The notes beneath the pieces were generated by a model that ran no database searches, was not told the origin of the DNA, and worked only from the letters and a program-made list of their open reading frames with translations. A program made the translations under genes and the position numbers. This document shows, in pieces, positions 20,647-29,085 of a stretch of 64,000 nucleotides of DNA (its first letter is position 1; the number at the start of each line of letters is the position of its first letter). The stretch covers positions 331,171-395,170 of the forward strand of contig VIIQ02000662.1 of assembly GCA_007449985.2 (NCBI GenBank), given 5' to 3'. The DNA is from Desmodesmus armatus (taxonomy: Eukaryota; Chlorophyta; Chlorophyceae; Sphaeropleales; Scenedesmaceae).

Positions 20647-22462
20647 CAGCAGCAACATCAGGTGGTACCAGGCAGACCCAGCAGCATTGGACCAGCTTGG
20701 GCCTGACGGAGCCACAGAAGATGTGCATGATGCGCGGTGGACCGTGCACGAGGAGGGCAAGCGGATACTGGGTAATCACCCAGAGGCCTCAGCACAACAG
20801 ATAGAGCAGCTGGTGGAGATGATGATGCAAGAGAAGGGGGCTTTCGCCTATGGTCTCAATGACTTGCCCGGCTACACAGGCGATGTGGCCGACTTCACAC
20901 TGATAGACCCTGGCAAGCGCATGTGGAGCCCACCCAGGCGGTATACAGAAGAAGAGATCAAGTTTGCACAAGAGAAGGTGCAGGAAATGTTGGATGCAGG
21001 CATCGTAAAGGAAATCCCGACTACCTGCCCCCATGCTTCTGCCATAACTCTACCAATGAAGCGGGCACCAGATGGAAGTTGGACTGACAAAAGGTTTTGC
21101 ATAGACCTAAGGAATGTCAACGGGAACACAGTGGTGGACAGTTACGGCCTGCCACTGCCAGAAGAGCTCTTCAGGCGCATACGACGGCACAGGTTCCTTG
21201 TCAAGGCTGACTTCCGTGCCGGCTTTTGGCAGATCAACCTGAGTAAAGAGGCACAGCAGCATGTAGCTTTCCATGCGCCAGACAGCGGCAAGCGCCTCAC
21301 GTACACCCGGCTGTGCTTTGGCCTTGTAAACGCTACCGCCATCTTTCAGCGGGCCATGGAGAAAGAGCTGGCGGCAGCAGGACTGTCTCACTGTGCGGCA
21401 CCCTTTGTAGATGACGTCATTCTGTGGAGTGATACTTGGGAGGAGATGATCGACAACTTCAGGAAGCTACTACGACACCTGCAGACAGTGGGCTTGAGAC
21501 TGCACCCTGCCAAGACCATCGTGGGTGCAGACTGCCTGCCCTACTTGGGGCACCTTGTCTCAGCCAAGGAGTGCAGGCCAGAACCGGCCAAGATTGCAGG
21601 CATCAGGGCGCTGCAGCCCCCAACCCAGAGCTTGAAGCGCTTGCAGGCCCATTTAGGTTTATTTAACTACTACAGATGTTACGTCCCGCAGTTTGCAATC
21701 ATTGCCAAGCCGCTTTACAAGCTGATGGAGAAGGGAGCCCAGTATCTGTGGAGTGATGAGTGCCACCAGGCTCATGAAGGGCTCAGAGATGCGCTGTGCA
21801 AGAAGGGTGTCGGACTCAGACAGCCAGTGGACGGGCGCAGCTTCCACCTGTATGTGGACTGGAGCAACACCGGTATCGCTGCTGTGCTCAACCAGGAGGC
21901 AGAGGACGGCACACAGTACATGGTAGCGTGTGCTAGCCGATCCTTGAACGCAGCGGAGCAGAACTACCCCGCTTGGAAGGGAGAGATGCTGGCAGCAGTA
22001 TGGGGTGTCAAGCTCTACCGGCCGTATCTGCACTCTCGGGAGTTCTTTCTCCACACAGACCACAGGGCCCTCCTATGGCTGCTCACACAGAAGACACCTG
22101 TTGGGCAACAGATGCGCTGGATCCTGGCACTACAGGAGTACCGTTTCTCCCTTGTGCATCGTCAGGGCAAGTCCAACCCAGCTGACGTACCTAGCCGTGA
22201 CGCTAGCAGCTGCGTGGCGGACACAACAGGAGCACGGATGGACACTGAGCTGCAGGACTGGGTGCCAACCGTGCTGCTGTCTGACTGTCAGACAACAGAC
22301 CCGACCTGCTACACGCATGACAGCTTGGCAAGGGAGCTGGGCATCAACGGCAGCAAGTCAGCAGCTACTGAAGTGGCAGCAGCGGCTGTAGGAGGTGCAG
22401 CAGAAGAGGGCCTGGTCCACTACAGCCCTGCTGTGGCGCTTGCAGTGGAGGCAACAGACTAA
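20555..22462 (+). CDS. Reverse transcriptase and RNase H
   Basis: A 635-residue frame in phase 2, overlapping the end of the Gag frame by about 90 bases; sensible sequence begins near 20630. RT motifs are RFCIDLRNVNGNTV, FLVKADFRAGFWQINL, CFGLVNATAIFQ and the catalytic FVDDVILWSD (about 21400-21430). The thumb and connection read YLGHLVSA and LFNYYRCYVPQF. RNase H has LYVDWSNTGIAAVL, GEMLAAVWGVK and LHTDHRALLWLL, then NPADVPSRD. The family is Ty3/Gypsy by RT motif order. The frame ends at TAA (22460), but the same phase stays open beyond it into the methyltransferase, so the stop may be a late mutation or error in a single long pol frame. Confidence 0.93.
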   Translation: MASLHTCTCTCFSRSLQTCMSVGFAATADSDSSNIRWYQADPAALDQLGPDGATEDVHDARWTVHEEGKRILGNHPEASAQQIEQLVEMMMQEKGAFAYGLNDLPGYTGDVADFTLIDPGKRMWSPPRRYTEEEIKFAQEKVQEMLDAGIVKEIPTTCPHASAITLPMKRAPDGSWTDKRFCIDLRNVNGNTVVDSYGLPLPEELFRRIRRHRFLVKADFRAGFWQINLSKEAQQHVAFHAPDSGKRLTYTRLCFGLVNATAIFQRAMEKELAAAGLSHCAAPFVDDVILWSDTWEEMIDNFRKLLRHLQTVGLRLHPAKTIVGADCLPYLGHLVSAKECRPEPAKIAGIRALQPPTQSLKRLQAHLGLFNYYRCYVPQFAIIAKPLYKLMEKGAQYLWSDECHQAHEGLRDALCKKGVGLRQPVDGRSFHLYVDWSNTGIAAVLNQEAEDGTQYMVACASRSLNAAEQNYPAWKGEMLAAVWGVKLYRPYLHSREFFLHTDHRALLWLLTQKTPVGQQMRWILALQEYRFSLVHRQGKSNPADVPSRDASSCVADTTGARMDTELQDWVPTVLLSDCQTTDPTCYTHDSLARELGINGSKSAATEVAAAAVGGAAEEGLVHYSPAVALAVEATD

Positions 22463-23850
22463 TACAACCAGCAGCAGCTGGAGTACGCAGCCCTGTGCTG
22501 TCTACTTTGCAGCAACGAGTCAGCTGTGGACACGTTTGCGCCAACCCCTGACACATTGCTGGGGGGGGATACAGGGGAGCTGTTTTCAAATGACGGCAGC
22601 AGCGTCGACACACAGCACCCAGCAGTAGCTTGGCGGCAGCGCGACCTGCAGCATGCAGCCTCTGCATGGGTCACTCTGGCAGGACTACAACAGCCAGAGC
22701 CCGACAAGCATCAGCAAGGCGTCTACACAGGAGCAGCAGATCACTGGGGCACAAGGAAGACTGAGCTGCTCAACACTACGAGCGTCGCCAACACATTCTT
22801 CCCAGCAGCGCTGCAAGAGGGCATCTTACTGTATGAGCCGTTTGGAGGGATCTGTGCAGGGCTGGAGATGGTGCTCAGGAGCGGCATCACCGTCAGGCAG
22901 TATATTTACAGTGACAAGAACCCAACAGCACAGCGGGCAGCATTCCACAGAGTAAGGGTGCTACAGACGATGTACCCCAAGCAGCTGTCGGAGGAGGCGC
23001 TGTCAGGGAGTTTCAGTGCCTTTCCCATGGATGTGCAGCAGGTGTCTGCACAACAGCTCAGCAATGCTGTTGGCAAAGCACCAGTCAAGCAGTGGCTGGT
23101 AGTGGGAGGCTGGCCTTGCCAGGACTTCTCAGCAGCAGGTACGTCACAAGGCCTACGAGGCGAGAGGGCTCAGTTGCTGTCAGATCTGGTGAGGATAGTA
23201 GGGACACTACAGCAGTTGCTCCTACACCAGCCACCAGCCTAGCTGCTGGAGAATGTGCCCATGCAGCAGCATAGGCTGAGCAGCATCAGTCAGCAAGACT
23301 TTCAGACAACAACGGCGTGCCTAGGGCAACCTGTAGTGCTGGACGCAGCACAGTTTGGCAGCCTTGCGCACAGGGCGCGCAACTTCTGGACAAACCTGGT
23401 GGGGCCCAATCAGCTTCAAGCAGCGTTGACCTTTGTCAAGCGGCCGCCAGTGCAGCTGGCCATGGGACCTGGCAGGACCGCACAACCTGTCAGCCGCCCA
23501 GATGCAGCCGCCCTCTACCCCTGCAATGAACCAGGGCAGCCAAGGGCAGCCTGGCCCACCCTGGTCAGCAGCGCACGGTCCTACGCATTCAGGCCTGGCC
23601 AGCCTGGCAGTGTACTGGACACAACCGTGCCTACGGCTGCACAGTGGGGAGAGCCAACAGCGGAGGAGAGGGAGGTCGCTCTCGGGTACCTTCACGGCAG
23701 CACAGCAGCAGAGGGCCTTTCACCACGCCAGCGGTGTGCGTTACTTGGGGAATGCATGGATGCGAACACTTTGCAGGTGCTCATGGCAATTGCCAAGGCG
23801 TGGTTCCTGCGGACCTCGCCAACCTTCCTAGACACTACACTTGAAGCATG
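22463..23850 (+). CDS. C5-cytosine DNA methyltransferase domain, DNMT3-like, inside pol
   Basis: It lies between RNase H and integrase in the same phase as both. Motif I: YEPFGGICAGLEMVL (about 22830-22875), with IYSDKNP as the acidic SAM-contact region. Motif IV: GGWPCQDFSAAG (about 23105-23140), with the catalytic Cys, then GLRGERAQLLSDLVRI. An in-frame TAG at 23240 falls just before motif VI, LLENVP (23243-23260); a change from TGG would explain it. Motif VIII: AHRARNFWTNLVG (about 23366-23404), very like DNMT3 HRARYFWGNL. Target-region strand: SSARSYAFRPGQ. Motifs IX-X: ALGYLHG, LSPRQRCALLGECMDANTL. The family transfers methyl groups from SAM to cytosine C5. Spacing from I to X is that of a full catalytic domain; no N-terminal reader domain is visible. 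Selective value to the element is inferred. Confidence 0.88.
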
Positions 23851-25430
23851 CAGCAGCAGAGGGGAGGCACAGCAGGAGTGGCCTGGCCGAGAGGCAACTG
23901 CACCCCTTTTCAGCTATCAGCAGCAGCTAGCAATGGCAGCAGGCTACCAGGAGAGCGCTACGGTCAAGAACCAAAGCGACATCTGGGCCGACCAACAGAC
24001 CCTGGACTACGTAAAGACAGGGCAGATCCCTCAAGACCTGGCAGCCAGCCAGGCAGCACGTGTCAAGCGGAGGGCACGTGTGTACTACTTCAGAGATGAG
24101 CAGCTTGTCAGGAGGATGCCTGACAACACAGACAGGCTGGTACCTCCACCACAGGCGCGAGCAGCGCTCATCCAGCAGCAGCATGAGCTTTGTGGCCTCT
24201 TCGGCAGACGGCGTACATCGGCAATGCTGCTCAGCAAGCACTGGTGGTATGGGCTGACAGCAGACGTGGCAGCAGTGCTGTCACGGTGTGAGCACTGCAG
24301 CAGAGTGCAGGCCAGCTTCACTGCCAAGCCTGAAGAGCTACGCCCCATTCCTATCAGCAGCATGGGCTTCAGGTGGCATGTGGACACTGCTGGCCCACTA
24401 CCCAAGAGCAGCAGGGGCAACAAGTACGTGCTGGTGTGCGTGGAGGCATTCAGCAAGTACCTGGTAGCAGTGCCTATGGCAGATGACAAGGCTGAGACCA
24501 CCGCCTACCACTTCCTGCATCAGGTGCTGGGACACTTTGCGGCACCCGGACAGGTGGTGACTGACTCAGGCTCTGAGTTTGAGGCTGAGTTTGCCAAGCT
24601 TCTGGAGGATGCACTCATAGACCATGCGGTTACAAGTGCAGACCACCCACAAGCAAACGGGCAGGCGGAGAAGGCTGTGCACATCATCAAGAGGCTGTGC
24701 ACATCATCAAGAGGCTGTGCACATCATCAAGAGGCTGTGCACATCATCAAGAGGCTGTGCACATCATCAAGAGGCTGTGCACATCATCAAGAGGCTGTGC
24801 ACATCATCAAGAGGCTGTGCACATCATCAAGAGGCTGTGCACATCATCAAGAGGGCGCTGACCAAGATGGCGGTGGCAAGGCACAGTGTCAAGCAGTGGG
24901 ACCAAGACCTCGCATGGCTGGCGCTGGGATACCGCTGCTCTCCACAGAGCAGTACAGGACTGACGCCCTACGAGCTGATGTACGCAAGGCCACCAGTCAT
25001 CCCACCGGCAGCTAAGGAGCTCATGACGGCACCACTGGATCTCAGCTCGGAAGCAGCTGTCAAGGAATTGCTGCTTAGGAAGGAGCGGCTGAAGGAGCAG
25101 GTGCCTATGGCGCTGGAGAACCTGGCAGTTGCACAGCACAGGGATCAGCGCCGCTACCTGCAGCTGCGTGCGCCAGACTGCAAGCCGCGGATTCACAGGT
25201 TCAAGGTGGGCGAGTATGTCTGCACCCAACAGATCAACAGGGCAAGCAAGCTGCGGCCCAGGGCCAAGCCACTGATCCTACGGGTCCAGGAGGTGCGCGA
25301 GACTGGTGTGCTACGCCTGCAAGGGCGCTGTGGCAGAACCATTGACGTACACATGTCGCACTGTGCACCATGCCACTTGCCAGACATCGACGGCAGCATC
25401 GACCCACTGCTGGTGGACAACACTGATGAT
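23851..25430 (+). CDS. Integrase (zinc finger and DDE core), broken by a 20-bp repeat expansion
   Basis: Begins with the usual linker ([34 protein letters not shown]). The zinc finger reads [15 protein letters not shown] ... SRCEHC; the second His of the common CGHFG form is Leu here. The core has [23 protein letters not shown] and [11 protein letters not shown], giving all three acidic residues (about 24380, 24560, 24670). Directly after the catalytic Glu a 20-bp segment is repeated nine times (24669-24853); eight extra copies add 160 bp and shift the frame. The C-terminal part continues in phase 3 with [25 protein letters not shown] and a beta-barrel-like [13 protein letters not shown] normal element would need a single copy of the repeat. 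Confidence 0.9.
24669..24853 (+). repeat. Nine tandem copies of a 20-bp segment in the integrase
   Basis: The segment AGGCTGTGCACATCATCAAG is repeated nine times with no differences seen. The unexpanded protein would read [14 protein letters not shown]; eight extra copies add 160 bp (not a multiple of three). Replication slippage, or collapse/expansion in assembly, could cause it. Confidence 0.95.
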
Positions 25431-26400
25431 GTGGCATGTGAGGTGTGCAGCACCAGTGACAATGGAGCGGAGCTTGCTTCTCTGTGATGTGTGCAACACT
25501 GGATACCATACATACTGCTTGCAACCGCCGCTCAGCAGTGTGCCGGAGGGCGCCTGGCTGTGCCCAGAGTGTGTGGAGGCTGGCTACACAGAGGAGGATG
25601 TAGAGAGCAGGGAGCAGCAACGGCAGCAGTTGCAGGAGCGTGAGGCAAGGCCAAACATCTTCCCCGGTGCACCCATGAAGCGCAGGGATGAAGCAGCGAA
25701 GGCGCTGCATGGCCGGCTGGTGCTACGAGCGTTCACCGACCCAGCCACAGGGAAGGGCAGGAAGTATTGGGGGAGACTTCACTTCAAGGATGCAGAGGCG
25801 AGGCCCTACTACTTCCAGGTCATCTACGAGGATGGTGAAGTCCACAGCGCCAGCATGACCGGCATCAAGCGCTACCTGCAGCCTGAAGATGCAGTCCTGC
25901 CAACTGGAGTGAGCATCCCAACGCCCGACACGTTAGCAGCAGCAGTAGCGCATGCACAGCAGGTGGTCAGCAGAGTGGCTGATGGAACAGCAGCAGTACC
26001 TTCGGTGCAGGTCCCAGCAGCAGATGTGCAGCTGTTGAAGCAAGTGGTGCAGCTCTCTCTAGCACAGGCCCTGGTGGACCCCATGACCTTCAACAACCAG
26101 TGGCAGCAAGCATTTGCCGGTCAGAGGCTTGCAGTAGGCTTTGGGCCTGTACAGCATGGAGCAACTGCTGTGATTGTAACACCAACCGCACCGTTTGTGT
26201 TGCACGCAGTTTTCACTGCACTACAGATGAAGCCTTTGGTGGTGCTGTGCTACGTGCCATCGCTAGCTTTCCCAGCAGACATCTGGCCACTCTTCAGTGC
26301 GCTACGGCAGCAGCAGCGGGCTACAGCACTCAGGGGCAGCAGTGGCTGGTGGCTAGTGCTTAGCCGCCAAGGCATCGCGATCGACAACTGGTTTCGTTGA
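25431..26400 (+). CDS. PHD finger, Tudor-like domain and unassigned C-terminal domain of the element
   Basis: Follows the integrase as the end of pol. The PHD finger has C4HC3 spacing: [13 protein letters not shown], then after a 1-bp surplus near 25475, [17 protein letters not shown] and [12 protein letters not shown] charged linker leads to a Tudor-like strand pattern ([25 protein letters not shown]) near 25765-25850. The last 130 residues alternate beta-like and helical stretches ([51 protein letters not shown]) and match no family I can name. PHD and Tudor domains read histone-tail marks, so this module may take the targeting role that chromodomains have in chromoviruses (inference). It ends at TGA 26398. 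Confidence 0.85.
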
Positions 26401-26448
26401 CTGACTTACCGCTGGTCAACCGTCTAGTCTGATACGAGACAAAGAAGC

Positions 26449-26453
26449 TGTAA
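26449..26453 (+). terminator. TGTAA polyadenylation signal after pol
   Basis: TGTAA, the usual chlorophyte signal, lies about 50 bases after the pol stop. It suggests that a pol transcript ends here and that the next frame is separate. One five-base match is weak evidence by itself. Confidence 0.4.
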
Positions 26454-26584
26454 CAAAGGGGTAACAGGCAGGGGGGGCGGCTTGATAGAGACACAGTGAA
26501 CACCTACACAGCTCACCACTTCCTGCCAACTTACCTGCTCTGTGTGCGCATCTCTCATGTCGCTGTACACAGGATGAGCAGCCC

Positions 26585-27508
26585 ATGAGTGCCACCTCCA
26601 GCGGAGAGGAGTTGGATTACGGAAAAACCTCCTCTTACGCAAGCAGCTACGGCTCAGCAGCAATGGAGGCTGGCGCAGGAGAGTTAACAGCAGAGCAGGA
26701 GCACGTGGTAGCATTAGCGGATCAGCTTAGTGACAAGGGTGCAGAATACCTCCAGCTTACGACAGAATTCGGGGCAGCCCTTGCACGACTGTCACAGGAG
26801 GAGCGCGCAGACGTCCCAGTGCGGCGGCAGCTGCGGCATGCGGCACACAATGCGACAAGTGTGTCGCTGCTGTGCCAGACGCACGCAGACCCAGATCTGC
26901 AGCAACAGGAGGATGCTGTTGATGCAGAAGCAGCAGCAGCACCCCAGGCAGCAGAGGCGGCTGAGGAGGCACAGGATGCAGCACCAGCGGAGGCGGCTGA
27001 GGCAGCGCAGGATGCTGCACCCGCAGTGCTGGCGCAGGCAGCAGCAGTGGAGGCTGTCGCACCATTGGTTCCTGCAGCAGGGTTTGCAGCAGAAGCTGAA
27101 GAGGTGGCGGCTACCCAGCCAGCAGCGATGGAGGTTGCTGAGCCAGCAGCAGCGGCAGCAGCAGAGGATGCAGTGCACGCAGTCCCCAGGGCAGCAGCAA
27201 CGCTTGATGTGTCAGCACCAGCAGCAGCAGCAGCTGCAGGAGGAAACAACCTGCGTGCAGAAGAGAAGGGTCCCCAGCAGCAGTGGCCGGACGCGCTCCG
27301 TCCCGATCTGCGGGCACGCTTAGGCAACCTGAACCAAGAACCGCCCCAGCTGGCCACACCTGCACCGGGCCTGCACAGGCCAGCAGCAGCTCCTGTATCT
27401 CCACCTCGTCGCCGAACAGGTGGCTCGCACAGCAGCAACGGCAGCAGCGCTCGGCTGCAGTGCACACCCCAAGCAGCAATCCTACTAGGTCAACACTCTG
27501 CTGCGTCA
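26585..27508 (+). CDS. Ala/Glu/Gln-rich third frame at the right end of the element
   Basis: Opens with ATG at 26585 and stays open through the element's right end into array unit 4, stopping at 27557. The N-terminal part looks like a helical protein (LTAEQEHVVALADQLSDKG, EFGAALARLSQEERADV). The rest is Ala-rich low complexity from GCA/GCG/GAG runs, ending in a Pro/Arg/Ser-rich tail. No domain is recognised. That the frame runs off the element suggests either a 3'-truncated element or a chance frame in CAG-rich DNA. Confidence 0.35.
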
Positions 27509-27718
27509 GGGTTGGCGGGACACTTCTGTCACACCCGATTGGGTCATGCATCCGATTAGGGCTGCACTTCTATGCAATATTATTTGAGGTGTGTTGGAGA
27601 GCATTCCTGAGGGCTTGTGTTGCCCCAAGACAGGTTGTCACTCAGAGTGCCAGGTGGCACTTGCAGTGCCTGTTATGTCTGTTGAGATTCTGCACTCACA
27701 GCATAAGGCTGCGCGTTG
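27509..27718 (+). repeat. Array unit 4, right end
   Basis: Starts GGGTTGGCGGGACACTTC exactly where unit 4 broke off at 15087 and runs to the next unit boundary. It differs by single bases from the other units. Confidence 0.92.
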
Positions 27719-28004
27719 TGTTGGCATAGATCCTGCATGGGTAGCATGTAGGAGATGCACAGCGCAGTCATTCCAGGAGCAGGTTCAGTTTTGTGGGCTG
27801 TGCTGCTCTTGCAGCATGGTGTGGTGAGGTTTGCAGTGGCGTGGGTGCTGCTTTGTGGTGGTCTTCTGCCTCACCAAGCGTGCCTTGCAAACACATCCAG
27901 GACACAGCAAGACACAGGGTCGACATTGTTGCCTTGCCTTGCAACCACGGTGTGAACAAGGCAAGGCAAAACACAAGGTCAACATGGAAATATATATATT
28001 TCCA

Positions 28005-28043
<39 letters not shown>

Positions 28044-28261
28044 GCCCTCAAGGGCCCCTCGGCCCATGCCTGTTCACAGCATGTGTAGCTTGATAAGGGC
28101 GATGCCCTGTTTTTGCAGGGGGTGCAGTTTTCATCCAGACAGGCACACGTTCAAAGGGTTGTGCCCTTGTGCAGCCCTTCTCACATGCATTCCATTCATG
28201 CATGTGTGGATTGTTAAGGACCCGAGGCAATTGGTGCCAAGCCAGCAGGGTCAGTGTGAGG
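27719..28261 (+). repeat. Array unit 5, truncated
   Basis: Matches the first part of the other units until CAGTGTGAGG, then diverges completely. It contains an AT-rich insertion and only one copy of the ATTCCATTCATGCATG segment. The coil exon is absent, so this is the right edge of the array. Confidence 0.92.
27988..28043. repeat. AT microsatellite inserted in unit 5
   Basis: A run of TATA repeats preceded by the palindrome GGAAATATATATATTTCC. The other units have none here (their sequence passes straight from AACATGG to the CCCTCAAGGG segment). It could form a hairpin. Confidence 0.9.
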
Positions 28262-29085
28262 CTAACTCATGTAGCAGCTGGTTGGCCGGGTTATGCACCT
28301 TCTGCGTGCACGTTTTCAGCAGACGTCCACAATGGCTTCGGTATGCCTGGGTCAGGGCACTGCCACCCTTCAAGGGCAGTGTGCCTGCTGTCATCAACCA
28401 TGAGCAAAGGCTGCAGCTTGCTGACAAGCAAGGGGGGGGGACCCTTGGGATCATGGACACCACCATTGTGGCACGCATGTTTTGAGTGGCTGTGGCTGGG
28501 GAGCAGGCCCTGAGGGGGGAAGATGAGGCGGGCGAGGGTTTGACTGGTTGTATGCTTTTGAAGTGAAGTTTCGAATCTGTACTCAATCAAGGTGTGGTGC
28601 TTGTTGCTGGTGAGGGGTGCAGGTCCAAGCGCCAGACTTGTGCAATCAAATGCACCTGGTGTGACGGATGGCTGCAGCATGTTGCTGCTGGCTGCTGTAG
28701 GATGTTTTTCCATAGTGGGACCAAAAGCGCTCACCCGTGCTTTGGCCCATGCTGTCAGGCTGTCATATCTAGAGATAGCTAACCTTGGAACGATTTGTCA
28801 TGACATGACCAGGGGGCGCGGTACAAGCCAGATCGCGCTATAACCACGGCCAAAAATCACAATGGTTGGTTGATTTGTTCGAGCGCATTGTCCGACCGCT
28901 AGCGACGGAGGGGTCCCGTCATGGTTGATTCACTATCTGGAGTCACTCAGAAGGTGACCCGATAACAAGCATAAAGCGAAGCTATCGTGCAGGACGTATA
29001 GCCTCGCCCACAGCTCAGAGAGGTCGTCGTTGATCACTTTCTCTTCCAATCACCACACACAGCAAAAGCAGACAGCTGATTCAAC
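28262..29085 (+). other. Gap between the array and the secreted-protein gene
   Basis: No coding frame with recognisable content. The last 100-200 bases probably hold the promoter and 5' leader of the next gene; no clear TATA box was seen. Confidence 0.4.

Larger units (their letters stand above)
15088..27508 (+). mobile_element. 12.4 kb Ty3/Gypsy-like retroelement carrying a DNA methyltransferase
   Basis: The whole stretch interrupts array unit 4. The ends are TGACGC and GCGTCA, flanked by GGGT. Coding order on the plus strand: Gag with two zinc knuckles, protease-like region, two hydrophobic segments, RT with FVDD, RNase H, C5-cytosine methyltransferase, DDE integrase, PHD finger, Tudor-like domain, unassigned C-terminal domain, then a separate Ala/Gln-rich frame. 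No long direct terminal repeats were seen by eye, which is odd for a Ty3/Gypsy element; they may be missing, very diverged or lost. The copy is inactive as read: stops at 22460 and 23240 and frame changes near 16290, 20555-20646, 24669-24853 and 25475. Confidence 0.88.
1615..28261 (+). repeat. Head-to-tail array of about 2 kb units, split by two retroelements
   Basis: The phrase TGTTGGCATAGATCC opens each unit, at 1615, 3591, 5582, 13321 and 27719. After removing the two inserted elements (6772-12486 with one target copy, and 15088-27508) the units measure about 1976, 1991, 2024 and 1979 bp; the fifth breaks off at about 28261. By eye they are nearly identical, differing by single bases, G-run length and small indels. 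Units 1-4 carry a local duplication of an ATTCCATTCATGCATG-type segment that is single in unit 5. Each near-complete unit ends with one conserved coding exon. High identity suggests recent amplification or ongoing homogenisation. Confidence 0.93.

Noticed and set aside
22460..23242. Variant genetic code reading TAA/TAG as Gln
   Set aside because: Host genes here end in TAA or TGA in the expected place, and only two stops occur, in a damaged element. Mutation or error is simpler.
24669..24853. CRISPR-like array
   Set aside because: The copies are contiguous with no spacers and lie inside an integrase reading frame; it is a simple tandem repeat.
15088..27508. DIRS-like element or LINE
   Set aside because: A DDE integrase with zinc finger and Ty3/Gypsy-type RT-RNase H order are present; no tyrosine recombinase or endonuclease domain was seen.
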